Positions 51,767 through 63,770 of a stretch of 64,000 nucleotides of DNA are shown in pieces. The position numbers were made by a program, and so were the translations under genes. Under the pieces are notes generated by a model. It worked only from the letters and a program-made list of their open reading frames with translations, was not told where the DNA came from and made no database searches. The stretch covers positions 1 to 64,000 of the forward strand of contig NZ_QWBW01000020.1 in the NCBI RefSeq assembly GCF_004117855.1. Direction: 5' to 3'. This DNA is from Modicisalibacter coralii. GTDB lineage: Bacteria; Pseudomonadota; Gammaproteobacteria; Pseudomonadales; Halomonadaceae. Position 1 is the stretch's first letter, and each line of letters opens with the position of its first letter.

Positions 51767-52680
51767 TTGTCCGTGCAGAAGCGCCCCCGGGGGTAGTAGG
51801 CCCGGGCGCGGCGCTTGGCCAGTTCGCCGTCGAGACGCTCGCGCAGGCGCACGTTGGCGCTCACGCCACCGGCCACCACCAGCCGCTCGAGCCCCGTCTC
51901 GTCCAGCGCCCGGCGGCACTTGATCGCCAGGGTGTCGATCACCGCGTCCTCGAAGGCGCGAGCGATGTCGGCGCGCCCGGCGTCATCGAGGGTCCCGGCC
52001 TCGCGCAGGGCGTTGACGGTGGTAAGGGTGTGGGTCTTGAGCCCCGAGAAGCTGAAGTCGAGCCCCGGGCGGTCGGTCATCGGCCGGGGGAAGCGAAAGC
52101 GCGACGGGTCGCCGGACTCGGCCAGCCTGGCGACCTGGGGGCCGCCGGGGTAGGGCAGGCCGAGCAGCTTGGCGGTCTTGTCGAAGGCTTCGCCGGCGGC
52201 GTCGTCGACCGACTCGCCGAGCAGGCGGTAGTCGCCCAGCCCGCCGACCGCCACCAACTGGGTGTGCCCGCCGGAGACCAGCAGCGCGACGAAGGGAAAG
52301 GCCGGCGGCGCGTCCTCGAGCATCGGCGCCAGTAGATGACCTTCCATGTGGTGCACGCCGAGTACCGGGATGCCCAGCGCCCGGGCCATGCCGTGGGCCG
52401 TCGCGGCACCGACCATCAGCGCCCCGACCAGGCCGGGGCCGGCGGTGTAGGCGATACCGTCGAGATCGGCGCGGCCGAGGCCGGCGTCGTCGAGCACCTC
52501 CTGGATCAGCGGCAACAGCTTGCGGGTGTGATCGCGGGAGGCCAGTTCGGGGACCACGCCGCCGAAGTCGGCATGCATGGCGACCTGGCTATACAGGGCA
52601 TCGGCCAGCAGGCCGTGTTCGGTGTCGTAGAGGGCGACACCGGTTTCGTCGCAGGAGGTTTCGATCCCCAATACGCGCAT
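51643..52680 (-). CDS. tsaD: tRNA N6-adenosine threonylcarbamoyltransferase
   Basis: 345-residue TsaD (Kae1/Gcp) that transfers threonylcarbamoyl to A37 of ANN-reading tRNAs. Motifs: [47 protein letters not shown] (metal-binding His pair), [11 protein letters not shown], and [12 protein letters not shown] (metal Asp). Start at ATG 52680 with AACCATGCGCG context. The gene ends in the last unit of a 131-bp tandem repeat of its own 3' end, so its C-terminal residues (LKAPATAS) may not be ancestral. Divergent from rpsU across about 270 bp. Confidence 0.96.
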   Translation of the reverse strand: MRVLGIETSCDETGVALYDTEHGLLADALYSQVAMHADFGGVVPELASRDHTRKLLPLIQEVLDDAGLGRADLDGIAYTAGPGLVGALMVGAATAHGMARALGIPVLGVHHMEGHLLAPMLEDAPPAFPFVALLVSGGHTQLVAVGGLGDYRLLGESVDDAAGEAFDKTAKLLGLPYPGGPQVARLAESGDPSRFRFPRPMTDRPGLDFSFSGLKTHTLTTVNALREAGTLDDAGRADIARAFEDAVIDTLAIKCRRALDETGLERLVVAGGVSANVRLRERLDGELAKRRARAYYPRGRFCTDNGAMIAYVGAQRLLAGERDADAMLATPRWPLAELKAPATAS

Positions 52681-52950
52681 GGTTCGGCTCGTCGGTGCTG
52701 GGTGAGGGCGCCATTCTACGCGTTTCGCGGCGTATCCGGCAGAGCGTGCGGCGATGGTTTGCAAAGCTCGTCATCCGGCACTAGAATACCTGACTCTGCA
52801 AGACTGGGTCGTGCGCCCGATACCCGAATCAGCTCCCCCTTCAGCCGTCTTGGGCCCGCTTCTCGAGAAGCGCGGGGAGTGATCTCATCGGGGTCGCATC
52901 GGGGCGTGCGTTCAAACCGAACTCATGATTCCAAGGTAGGTGAGTGCTTA

Positions 52951-53166
52951 ATGCCTTCTGTCAAAGTACGTGATAACGAGCCGTTCGACGTAGCCCTGCG
53001 TCGCTTCAAGCGTTCCTGCGAAAAAGCCGGCGTTCTGTCCGAAGTGCGTCGTCGCGAGAGCTATGAAAAGCCGACCGCAGTTCGCAAGCGCAAGGCAGCC
53101 GCGGCCGTGAAGCGTCACGCCAAGAAACTGCAGCGTGAGCGCAAGCGCTTCGAACGGTTGTATTGA
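52951..53166 (+). CDS. rpsU: 30S ribosomal protein S21
   Basis: 71-residue bS21 ([29 protein letters not shown]...[18 protein letters not shown]), required for initiation at many mRNAs through the anti-Shine-Dalgarno region. AGGTAGGTGAG precedes the ATG. First gene of the macromolecular synthesis operon rpsU-dnaG-rpoD. Confidence 0.98.
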   Translation: MPSVKVRDNEPFDVALRRFKRSCEKAGVLSEVRRRESYEKPTAVRKRKAAAAVKRHAKKLQRERKRFERLY

Positions 53167-53206
53167 TCCGTACTTGGGGCAGTTTCTGCCTCAGAGGGAC
53201 GCCAAG

Positions 53207-53236
53207 CGGCCGCCACTCCGGTGGCCGTTTGTTTTT
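53207..53236 (+). terminator. Attenuating terminator between rpsU and dnaG
   Basis: 8-bp stem CGGCCGCC/GGTGGCCG (one G-U pair) with a 5-nt loop, followed by TTTGTTTTT. This is the position of the partial terminator known in the E. coli rpsU-dnaG-rpoD operon, which keeps DnaG far below S21. Confidence 0.85.
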
Positions 53237-53301
53237 GTGGCCGGCGGGCCGGGCGCCAGGCGTCCGGGCCGTCGCCATTGGCTGCTTTCGAGAGTGCGTG
53301 C

Positions 53302-55119
53302 ATGGTCGGGCAGATCCCCCAGCGCTTCATCGATGACCTGCTCTCGCGCGTCGACGTGGTCGACGTGGTCGGCGAGCGGGTGCAGCTGAAGAAGGCCGGG
53401 CGCAATCACGCCGGGCTCTGCCCCTTCCATCAGGAGAAGTCGCCCTCGTTCACCGTCAGCCAGGACAAGCAGTTCTATCACTGCTTCGGGTGTGGTGCCC
53501 ACGGCAACGCGCTGCGCTTTCTGATGGAGTACGACAACCTGCGCTTCCCCGAGGCGGTCGAGCAGCTCGCCTCGCGGCTGGGCATGGAGGTGCCGCGCGA
53601 AGGCGCCGACGACCCGCAGGCCCAGGCCCGCGAGCGCAAGCGCCGCGAGGCGGACAACCTGCTCGAGCTGTCGACGCGCTTCTTTCGCGAGCGCCTGTCG
53701 ATGGGCGAAGGTCGCGCCGGCCGCGAGTACCTCGAGCGCCGCGGCTTGTCGCCGGAGGTGATCCGCGACTTCGCGATCGGCTATGCGCCGGATGCCTGGG
53801 AGGCGCTCAAGCGCCACCTCAACGAGCAGGGCGTGAGCGACGCGGTGCAGGTCGAGTACGGACTGCTGGTGAGTCGCGAGGACAGCGGGCGCGTCTACGA
53901 TCGCTTCCGCGACCGGGTGATGTTTCCGATCCGCGACTGGAAGGGGCGCACCCTGGGCTTCGGCGGTCGCGTGCTGGGCGATGCCAAGCCCAAGTACCTC
54001 AATTCGCCCGAAACGCCGGTGTTCCACAAGGGGCGCGAACTCTACGGGCTCCACGAGGCGCGCCAGGCCGACCGCCGGCTCGAGCGGCTGGTGGTGGTCG
54101 AAGGCTACATGGACGTGGTGGCGCTGGCGCAGTTCGGGATCCGCAATGCGGTGGCGACCCTCGGCACCTCGGTGACCGAGGAGCACGTCAATCGGCTGTT
54201 CCGGCTGGTCGGCGAGGTGGTGTTCTGCTTCGACGGCGACAACGCCGGGCGCCAGGCCGCGCGTCGGGCCCTGGAAGCGGTCCTGCCGCAGATGATCGAC
54301 GGTCGTCAGGTGCGGTTCCTGTTCCTGCCCGAGGGCGAGGACCCCGACAGCCTGGTTCGGCGCGAGGGCACCGAGGCGTTCCGCGACCGGGTGACCTGCG
54401 CCAGCCCGCTGTCCGAGTTTCTCTTCGAGCAGGCTGCCGAGGGGCGGGATCTGCGGCGCGTCGAGGACCGGGAACGCTTTGCCAGCAGCGTGCTCCAAGC
54501 CTTGAAGCGCCTGCCGGAAGGAGTGCTCAAGTCGCTGCTGCTCGGCGAGCTGGCGACGCGTACCGGCATCGATCAGGGCCGGTTTGCGGCGCTGCTGGAT
54601 GATGGCAGTCGGGACGAGCCGGTGGCGCCGGCCGGCGACGAGATGCCGCCGGTCGATGCCGGAGGCGCGCCGGGCGAGGCCGCGCCGCGGCGCTCCCGAG
54701 GGGCGCTGTCGCTGATGGCGCGTGCCCTGCAACTGCTGGTGCACGAGCCGGGGCTGGCCGAGCGGCTACCTGAAGATTTCGACTGGTGTGCCGATAGTGA
54801 GGATGGCGATGCGGGGTTGTGTCGCGATGTGGTCCGGCTGTTGCGCGCCGGGCGCTACCGCAGCCCGCAGGTATTGCTGGCGCATTTCCACGGCACTCCG
54901 GAGGGGCAGCGTCTCGAGGCCTTGGCACGGCGCGAACTGCTGATCCCGCGTTCGGCGCGAGCCGCCGAGCTGGATGGTCTGATCGAGCACTTTCGCCGCC
55001 AGCGGCAGTCGCCCCAGGAGGAGATCGACGCCCTGCTGGCCAGGCAGGCGAGTGGCGAGCGGCTTTCGCAGGAGGAGCGTCAACGGCTGACGGCGCTGTT
55101 CCTCGCGGACAAGCGCTAG
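53302..55119 (+). CDS. dnaG: DNA primase
   Basis: 605-residue primase. The N-terminal zinc-binding domain has C and H ligands in GLCPFHQEK and YHCFGCGAHGNA; the TOPRIM core follows with VVVEGYMDVVALAQ (Glu) and FCFDGDNAGRQAARRAL (DxD), and the C-terminal part is the DnaB-binding helicase-interaction domain. ATG 53302 has only a weak ribosome site (GTGCGTGC before it), in keeping with low expression. An internal linker at about 445-475 is Gly/Ala/Pro/Asp-rich and probably flexible. Confidence 0.97.
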   Translation: MVGQIPQRFIDDLLSRVDVVDVVGERVQLKKAGRNHAGLCPFHQEKSPSFTVSQDKQFYHCFGCGAHGNALRFLMEYDNLRFPEAVEQLASRLGMEVPREGADDPQAQARERKRREADNLLELSTRFFRERLSMGEGRAGREYLERRGLSPEVIRDFAIGYAPDAWEALKRHLNEQGVSDAVQVEYGLLVSREDSGRVYDRFRDRVMFPIRDWKGRTLGFGGRVLGDAKPKYLNSPETPVFHKGRELYGLHEARQADRRLERLVVVEGYMDVVALAQFGIRNAVATLGTSVTEEHVNRLFRLVGEVVFCFDGDNAGRQAARRALEAVLPQMIDGRQVRFLFLPEGEDPDSLVRREGTEAFRDRVTCASPLSEFLFEQAAEGRDLRRVEDRERFASSVLQALKRLPEGVLKSLLLGELATRTGIDQGRFAALLDDGSRDEPVAPAGDEMPPVDAGGAPGEAAPRRSRGALSLMARALQLLVHEPGLAERLPEDFDWCADSEDGDAGLCRDVVRLLRAGRYRSPQVLLAHFHGTPEGQRLEALARRELLIPRSARAAELDGLIEHFRRQRQSPQEEIDALLARQASGERLSQEERQRLTALFLADKR

Positions 55120-55162
55120 ACCCGCTGCCAGCATCCCGAGCCGGCGGGAATTTGGGCAAAGG

Positions 55163-55190
55163 GTTGAATTATCGCCTAACCTCCCCATCT
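55163..55190 (+). promoter_or_regulatory. Heat-shock (sigma-32) type promoter upstream of rpoD
   Basis: GTTGAA (55163-55168), 14 bp, then CCCCATCT (55183-55190), matching the sigma-32 pattern CTTGAA-N13-17-CCCCATNT except for one base. It lies after dnaG and 171 bp before rpoD. A second -10-like box, TATACT at 55284-55289, could serve vegetative transcription, but no -35 box fits it. E. coli rpoD is also driven by an internal heat-shock promoter. Confidence 0.72.
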
Positions 55191-55361
55191 AAGGGATAAG
55201 CAAACGAAAGCGTAACCCAACAAGCTAACACACCTGGATGGCGGCGCAAATACAACGAGTGGCGGGTTGTCGACCAAATCCGCTATACTAGTGGGCTTAG
55301 TCAGATTCTCACCGCCTTTTCGTTCAGGTGCTTCATTCTTCTTCGTCGATATAGGGTTTCT

Positions 55362-57221
<1,860 letters not shown>

Positions 57222-57260
57222 GCCGCTGCCCGCCGACGCCGCCAGGCGCGTCGTTCAAAG

Positions 57261-57293
57261 GCGCCCGCGAGGTTTTCCTCGCGGGCGCTTTTT
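57261..57293. terminator. Bidirectional terminator after rpoD
   Basis: Perfect 12-bp stem GCGCCCGCGAGG/CCTCGCGGGCGC with a TTTT loop, extended by AAA/TTT, and T5 on the plus strand (A3 for the minus strand). Ends rpoD and, read backwards, the convergent membrane-protein gene that stops at 57293. Confidence 0.93.
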
Positions 57294-57952
57294 CATGGGC
57301 GTTCGTCGGCTCGCCGTCGTCTCAGGCGGCGGGCCAGCAGCAGCAGTTCGACGACGGCGAACAGGATCAGCGTATAGCCGAACGTCTCGGTGACTTCCTC
57401 GGCCGCCGTCTTGAACAGCCGCAGATAGTGATCCTGCAGCACCGCCTGCCAGAAGCGCTCGCTGCCGAACAGGCGCGAAAAGACATAGGTGCACAGGAAG
57501 CCGCCGGCAAACAGCCCGAAGGCGAAGCTGTCGGCGTAGCCCTGGAATTCGGCGAGAAAGCGCCGCCGGTGGCGCCAGGTATCGCCGAGCGCGGCAATCA
57601 CCACCAGTGCCACCATCACTTGCCAGGCACCGTCGGCGACGTGGGTGTCGAGAAAGGCATCCTGTTCGCGGATCGACGAGGCGAGCAGAAAGCCCAGCAG
57701 CAGTCTGGCCACGTGGCAATAGGGGCGGCCCTTGGGCGCCTGGGTGGCCAGCAGCAGGACGCCGGCCGCCAACAGCAGCGACTGCAGGTGCTCGGTCAGA
57801 CCGTCTTCGCTGAACGCGATGCCGTGATGCGTCGCGCTGTACCACTGGACGGCCAGCAGCTGCGCGGCGGTGGCCAGTGAGTAGAGCAGGGCGCGCAGGC
57901 AGGCGGCTTGGAAATCCATGCGCCGTGTCGGCGCTTGGGAGGGTGCAGTCAT
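57293..57952 (-). CDS. Hypothetical membrane protein
   Basis: About 219 residues with five to six hydrophobic segments (LRALLYSLATAAQLLAVQWY, LQSLLLAAGVLLLATQ, LLLGFLLASSI, VMVALVVIAALG, FGLFAGGFLCTYVFSRLFG, LILFAVVELLLLARRL) and a positive C-terminal end (RRLRRRRADERP). I do not recognise a named family. Conserved-looking polar positions include REQDAFLDTH in the middle and the amphipathic KTAAEEVTETFGY before the last helix. Start taken at ATG 57952, though ATG 57919 is possible. Single gene, convergent with rpoD. Confidence 0.7.
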   Translation of the reverse strand: MTAPSQAPTRRMDFQAACLRALLYSLATAAQLLAVQWYSATHHGIAFSEDGLTEHLQSLLLAAGVLLLATQAPKGRPYCHVARLLLGFLLASSIREQDAFLDTHVADGAWQVMVALVVIAALGDTWRHRRRFLAEFQGYADSFAFGLFAGGFLCTYVFSRLFGSERFWQAVLQDHYLRLFKTAAEEVTETFGYTLILFAVVELLLLARRLRRRRADERP

Positions 57953-58040
57953 TGCGATGAGTCCCGCTGGAAGTTGGCAAACGGCGTTTCTTAAGGTTTT
58001 ATTATACTCAAATGTTAGCCTGCCAACTATTGACGCGTGC

Positions 58041-58967
58041 TCAATCCTGCCCGGGCTGGCGCCGGGCCTCCTCGACCAGCCAGTCGTGCACGGCACGGAT
58101 GCGGCGGTCGTCGAGCGCCCCGGGGGCGTGCACGATGCCGTAGTGCTTGTCGGTGGCCACCCGCTGCGCGAAGGGGGCGACCAGTCGCCCGGTCTGCAGC
58201 TCGGTGGTGATCAGGGTGCGGCGGGCGATGGCCACGCCCATGCCGTCGATGGCCGCCTCCATGGTCAACTGGTTGCGGTTGAAGGTGTAGCCGCGTCTCA
58301 CGTTGACGTGCGGGGCGTCGATGGCGGTGAGGTAGTGCTCCCATTCGGCATAGTCGTGGCTGCCGCGCCAGGCGGTGACGTCGTGCAGCAGCGGATACCA
58401 GGCGAGATCCTCGGGGCGTCTCAGAGGCGGACGGCCGCGCATCAGGCCGGGGGCGCAGACCGGGAAGATCACCTCGTCCATCAATGGCGTGATCGCCAGC
58501 CCCGGGTAATGGCCGTCGTTGAGGTCGAGGGCTAGGTCGAAGTCGCCGTCACGCAGCGACAGGTTGCTGTCCTCGGCGGTGACGTGCAGTTCGATGTCGG
58601 GAAAGCGTGCCTGCAGCCGCGGCAGTCGCGGCATCAGCCACTTGGCGAGGAACGACGGCACGCTGCGCAGGCGCAGTACACCGCTCATCACCCCCGAGCG
58701 CAGGCGGCGCACCTCCTGGCCTACCGACTGATAGGCCTCGTCGACCACGCCGGCCAGGCGCCGCCCTTCGTCGGTGAGTTCGAGTCGCCGGGGCAGGCGG
58801 CGGAACAGCTTGAAGCCCAGGCGCTCCTCGAGCTGCTTGATCTGCTGACTGACGGCGCCGGTGGTCACGTGCAGTTCCTCCGCGGCGCGGGTGAACGAGA
58901 GGTGGCGGGCGCTGACGGCGAAGACCTTCAGCCAGGCGTGGGTCTGGGCGTTGAGTGTTCGGCTCAT
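58041..58967 (-). CDS. LysR family regulator (GcvA-like), divergent from sdaA
   Basis: 308-residue LysR-type regulator. N-terminal HTH about residues 10-65 (FAVSARHLSFTRAAEELHVTTGAVSQQIKQLEERLGFKLFRRLPRRLELTDEG), then the effector domain. This HTH sequence with LSFTRAAEELHVT and AVSQQIK is the GcvA/AmpR/DsdC-like subgroup, which often controls amino-acid degradation genes. Its neighbour sdaA is divergent with 144 bp between starts, so regulation of serine deamination is the simplest hypothesis. The intergenic region has a repeated TATTCT (58977-58982 and 58997-59002). Confidence 0.9.
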   Translation of the reverse strand: MSRTLNAQTHAWLKVFAVSARHLSFTRAAEELHVTTGAVSQQIKQLEERLGFKLFRRLPRRLELTDEGRRLAGVVDEAYQSVGQEVRRLRSGVMSGVLRLRSVPSFLAKWLMPRLPRLQARFPDIELHVTAEDSNLSLRDGDFDLALDLNDGHYPGLAITPLMDEVIFPVCAPGLMRGRPPLRRPEDLAWYPLLHDVTAWRGSHDYAEWEHYLTAIDAPHVNVRRGYTFNRNQLTMEAAIDGMGVAIARRTLITTELQTGRLVAPFAQRVATDKHYGIVHAPGALDDRRIRAVHDWLVEEARRQPGQD

Positions 58968-59111
58968 GGTTTAGCTATTCTAAAGGGAAAGCCAGTTATT
59001 CTGGGTTGTTCCTCGTATAAAGGGCGCGCAGTCTAGAGTCAATCCCGCCTGGTGACTGGCGGGTTTAGTGATTCTCATACAAGAAGACGTCGAGACGACG
59101 GAGGAGGCAGC

Positions 59112-60491
59112 GTGGCCATCAGTGTGTTCGACCTGTTCAAGATCGGTGTCGGTCCGTCGAGTTCGCACACCGTCGGCCCGATGCGGGCGGCCTGCACCTT
59201 CATCGAGTCGCTGCGCGAACAGGACCTGCTCGAACGGGTCGCGCGGATCGAGGTTCAACTGTTCGGCTCGCTGTCGGCCACCGGCATCGGTCATGGCACC
59301 GACCGCGCGGTGATCATGGGGCTGATGGGCGAGCGGCCGGACGCCATCGATCCGGCGATCATCGCGCCGTGCATCGAAGAGCTGCTGGAGGCCCAGACCC
59401 TGCTGCTGGACGGCCGGCTGGCGATCCCCTTCGTCTGGGCCCGCGACATGCAGTTGCTCGACGACAACCTGCCGCACCATCCCAACGCCATGCGCCTGAT
59501 CGCCCACGGCCACAGCGACGAGCTCTATCGCAACACCTACTATTCGGTGGGCGGCGGTTTCGTCATCGACGAACGCCAGGCCCAGGCCGGCGAACTGGAC
59601 GTCGATCACACCGCGCTGCCCTATGACTTCAACAGTGCCGGTGAATTGCTGGCGCTGTGCCGCCTGCACGGCCTGCGCATCAGCGAACTGATGCTGGCCA
59701 ACGAAAAGGCCTGGCGCGACGAGGCCGAGATCCGTGCCGGTCTGTGGCGGATCTGGGAAGCGATGCAGGAGTGTGTCGACAACGGCCTGCACCACGAGGG
59801 CGTGCTGCCCGGCGGGCTCGACGTCAAGCGCCGGGCCAAGCGGCTGCACGAGCGGTTGCTGGCCGCCGAGGACGATCCTGGGCTGATCGTCTCGACCTTC
59901 TCGGCGATGGACTGGGTCAACGTCTTCGCCCTGGCGGTCAATGAAGAGAACGCCGCCGGCGGCCGCATGGTGACCGCGCCCACCAATGGTGCGGCGGGGA
60001 TCATCCCGGCGGTGCTTCACTACTACATGAAGTTCAAGGCCGGCGCCTGCGAACGCGACGTGGTCGATTTCCTGCTCGCCGCCGGCGCGGTGGGCATCCT
60101 GTGCAAGAAGAACGCCTCGATCTCCGGTGCCGAGGTGGGCTGTCAGGGCGAGGTCGGCTCGGCCTGCGCGATGGCCGCCGCCGGGCTCGCCGAGGTGATG
60201 GGCGGCACGCCCGCCCAGGTCGAGAACGCCGCCGAGATCGGCCTCGAACACAACCTGGGGCTGACCTGCGACCCGATCGGCGGCCTGGTTCAGGTGCCCT
60301 GCATCGAGCGTAACGCCATCGCCTCGGTCAAGGCGATCAACGCCGCCCAGATGGCGTTGCGCGGTGACGGCGATCATTTCGTGTCGCTGGACAAGGCGAT
60401 TCGCACCATGCGCGACACCGGGGCCGACATGCAGGACAAGTACAAGGAGACCTCGCGCGGTGGCCTGGCGGTCAACGCCATCGAGTGCTGA
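59112..60491 (+). CDS. sdaA: L-serine ammonia-lyase (iron-sulfur dependent)
   Basis: 459-residue single-chain L-serine deaminase that converts serine to pyruvate and ammonia. The N-terminal beta domain has [21 protein letters not shown] and [17 protein letters not shown]; the C-terminal alpha domain carries the [4Fe-4S] cysteines in [31 protein letters not shown] and [19 protein letters not shown]. The C-terminus ([12 protein letters not shown]) ends in Cys, which occupies the active site in this family. The GTG start at 59112 follows GAGGAGG. Divergent from the LysR gene. Confidence 0.96.
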   Translation: MAISVFDLFKIGVGPSSSHTVGPMRAACTFIESLREQDLLERVARIEVQLFGSLSATGIGHGTDRAVIMGLMGERPDAIDPAIIAPCIEELLEAQTLLLDGRLAIPFVWARDMQLLDDNLPHHPNAMRLIAHGHSDELYRNTYYSVGGGFVIDERQAQAGELDVDHTALPYDFNSAGELLALCRLHGLRISELMLANEKAWRDEAEIRAGLWRIWEAMQECVDNGLHHEGVLPGGLDVKRRAKRLHERLLAAEDDPGLIVSTFSAMDWVNVFALAVNEENAAGGRMVTAPTNGAAGIIPAVLHYYMKFKAGACERDVVDFLLAAGAVGILCKKNASISGAEVGCQGEVGSACAMAAAGLAEVMGGTPAQVENAAEIGLEHNLGLTCDPIGGLVQVPCIERNAIASVKAINAAQMALRGDGDHFVSLDKAIRTMRDTGADMQDKYKETSRGGLAVNAIEC

Positions 60492-60792
60492 CGTTTCCGG
60501 CGTCCGGCGTCCGGCACGCCCGCGCCGGACGCTCTCCTCTTCCCCCCCCTCCCGCTTTCCGGTCCGCTTGCGTATCCTGCCCGTGTACTGCTAGTAAAAG
60601 AGTGATCAATGCACCGACGCGGAGCCCTTCTTCGAGCAGAGGGTGGCGCTGTATTAACTTGAGTTATCGGCGTTTTTGCCGGGACAGGCCACCATGGGGC
60701 GTTTTCGTGTTGCGGCGAAAAGCGTTGTCCGTCATGGAACCAACGAAGAAGAAGACGCTGCATGCGCTGGATAACCGGGAGAGCGTACCGAC
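60492..60792. other. Intergenic region before the Crp/Fnr gene
   Basis: 301 bp without a convincing gene. It is less GC-rich around 60590-60670 and should carry the promoter of the Crp/Fnr-type gene. A 20-codon frame (ATG 60734, MEPTKKKTLHALDN...) ends exactly on the GTGA that starts the regulator, and might be a coupled leader peptide, but it lacks a ribosome site. No terminator for sdaA is obvious. Confidence 0.4.
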
Positions 60793-61587
60793 GTGAACCG
60801 TAACGATAGCTGTATCATTCGCCATTTCAGCCACTACTGCGCCCTGTCCGACGACGACAAGGCATTGCTCTGCGAACTCGAGGACAGCCCCCAGGACGTC
60901 AAGTCGGGGGATGTCCTGTGGAAGGAGAACGACCACGCCAGCGAATTCTGCACGGTGAGCCGTGGCTGGGCCTATTCCTATCGCAACCTGGGCGACGGCA
61001 GCCGCCAGATCCTCGAGGTCTTCCTGCCCGGGGATATCATTGGCCTGCGCGAATTCGCCTTTTCCCAGCGACTGGCGGGGGTGTCGATGATCGACGACGG
61101 GGTGATCTGTCATTTCCCCCATCGCCGCCTGCTGGATATCTTTCGCCAGTCGACCACCCTGACCGCCGTGCTGTTCGCGATCTCGAGTCGTCAGCAGTCG
61201 CTGCTCACCGAGCGGCTGGTCAACCTGGCGCGGCGCACCGCCCATCAGAAACTCGCTCACTTTCTCTACGAGATGTACGTTCGCCTCGACCAGACCGGTG
61301 CCGCCGGCGAGGGCAAGTTCCGCCTGCCGCTGTCGCAGGAGCAACTGGCCGACACCCTGGGGCTGAGCGCCGTGCATGTCAGCCGGACCTTTTCGGCCTT
61401 CCGCGAGGAGGGGCTGGTGCTGCGCGAGCGCCACAAGGTCACGCTGCCCGACCCGCAGGCCCTGGCTCAGGTCGCCGAGTTCGACGCCTGCTATCTCAAC
61501 GACAGCGTGCGGCCGATCTTCCTCGAGAACGACAATGCGGCGATGCGCCCGCCCAACGGAGTGAGTGCCTCGGCCGTGAAATCGTGA
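60793..61587 (+). CDS. Crp/Fnr family transcriptional regulator
   Basis: 264 residues: cyclic-nucleotide-binding-fold domain about 20-140 (VLWKENDHASEFCTVSRGWAYSYRNLGDGSRQILEVFLPGDIIGL), a dimerisation helix, and a winged HTH (LPLSQEQLADTLGLSAVHVSRTFSAFREEGLVLRERHKVTL). The FNR pattern of N-terminal cysteines is not present (C7 and C16 only), so an Fe-S oxygen sensor is unlikely; the subgroup with FLPGDIIGLREFAF is often called a Crp/Fnr regulator of unknown signal. Start GTG 60793 after GGGAGAG. The long C-terminus after the HTH (about 45 residues) is unusual. Confidence 0.88.
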   Translation: MNRNDSCIIRHFSHYCALSDDDKALLCELEDSPQDVKSGDVLWKENDHASEFCTVSRGWAYSYRNLGDGSRQILEVFLPGDIIGLREFAFSQRLAGVSMIDDGVICHFPHRRLLDIFRQSTTLTAVLFAISSRQQSLLTERLVNLARRTAHQKLAHFLYEMYVRLDQTGAAGEGKFRLPLSQEQLADTLGLSAVHVSRTFSAFREEGLVLRERHKVTLPDPQALAQVAEFDACYLNDSVRPIFLENDNAAMRPPNGVSASAVKS

Positions 61588-61591
61588 GGCG

Positions 61592-62470
61592 TCAGAGCGC
61601 GGCCGGCAGGTGTGTCACCAGGTGATCGACGAACTGACGGACCTTGGCGGACAACTGGCGGTGGCGGGGGTAGACGGCCCATACCGCGGTGTCGGTGAAC
61701 TGGTAATGGTCGAGCACCGAGATCAACTCGCCCGCGGCCAGGTGAGGGGTCACGTAGTAGTCGGGCAACTGGGCCAGCCCCAGTCCCTTGAGGGCGGCGT
61801 CGAGCAGTGCCGGGCCGGAATTGGCCTGCCAGCGCCCGCTGACCCGTACCTCCCGGCGCTGGCCGTCGACGGCGAACAGCCAGCTGTCCCGCGAGCCGAG
61901 CAGGCACTCGTGACTGGCCAGCTCGGCCAGGCTATGGGGGCGCGAGACCTGCTGGAAGTAGTCGCGGGAGCCCACCACGTACTCGCGCCGCTCGCACAGG
62001 CGCCGGGCGATCAGGCTGGAATCCTTGAGCACGCCCATGCGGATCGCCAGATCGAAGCCTTCGTCGACGAGATCCACCTGACGATTGGTGAAGTGCATGT
62101 GCACCGCGAGTTGCGGGTGGCGGCACCGGAAGTCGTTGACCAGCGGGGCGATGTAGCGCTCGCCGAAGGTCGTCGCACAGGTCAGTCGCAGGGTGCCCTT
62201 GGGTCGCGCCTGGAAGTCGTTGAGGGCGGTTTCGGCCTCGCGGAAGCCGTCGAGCAGATGGCGACAATGCTCGTAGTAGAGCGCCCCGGCGTCGGTCAGG
62301 CTCGAGCGGCGGGTGGTGCGATAGAGCAACGGTGTACCCAGCTGGTTCTCGAGCTGGCCGACCAGGCGACTGACGTGGGAGGTGGAGACCCTGAGCTGGC
62401 GGGCGGCGGCTGAGAAGCCGCCCTGACGAACCACTTCGACGAAGGCTTCGACACGATCCCAGCGCTGCAT
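61592..62470 (-). CDS. LysR family transcriptional regulator, divergent from frmA
   Basis: 292-residue LysR regulator. HTH about residues 5-60 (RVEAFVEVVRQGGFSAAARQLRVSTSHVSRLVGQLENQLGTPLLYRTTRRSSLTDAG), then LRLTCATTFGERYIAPLVNDF and the effector domain. The subgroup is the common LysR type with S-HVSR. It diverges from the glutathione-dependent formaldehyde dehydrogenase gene with 141 bp between starts, so it probably controls frmA-fghA. Start at ATG 62470 with GGGAG upstream. A TTGC-N6-GCAA dyad overlaps its ribosome site (62473-62486) and may be an autoregulatory site. Ends four bases from the Crp/Fnr stop. Confidence 0.9.
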   Translation of the reverse strand: MQRWDRVEAFVEVVRQGGFSAAARQLRVSTSHVSRLVGQLENQLGTPLLYRTTRRSSLTDAGALYYEHCRHLLDGFREAETALNDFQARPKGTLRLTCATTFGERYIAPLVNDFRCRHPQLAVHMHFTNRQVDLVDEGFDLAIRMGVLKDSSLIARRLCERREYVVGSRDYFQQVSRPHSLAELASHECLLGSRDSWLFAVDGQRREVRVSGRWQANSGPALLDAALKGLGLAQLPDYYVTPHLAAGELISVLDHYQFTDTAVWAVYPRHRQLSAKVRQFVDHLVTHLPAAL

Positions 62471-62608
62471 TGTTGCTCCCTGGCAATAATCTTGTGACGG
62501 CGACGGCATTTATCGTGTCCCGCCGAGGGCCTAGACTGGTGACACAGGTTCATGATGCCACGCCCGCCACGCTGTGGGGCCGGCGTCCACCGTTCACGAG
62601 GAGAATGA

Positions 62609-63721
<1,113 letters not shown>

Positions 63722-63770
63722 TGGCCATGGCGGACGCTTGAGCCCGCCACTCACGACACGAGGAGAACGC

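Noticed and set aside
51373-51923. Plus-strand open frames across the tsaD tail repeats, and a possible repeat protein
   Set aside because: The frames are antisense to tsaD and its repeats; their repetitive peptides come from the 131-bp tandem repeat, and no ribosome site is present.
60793-61587. FNR-type oxygen sensor
   Set aside because: The four FNR cluster cysteines are not present; only C7 and C16 lie near the N-terminus, so I leave it as a general Crp/Fnr regulator.
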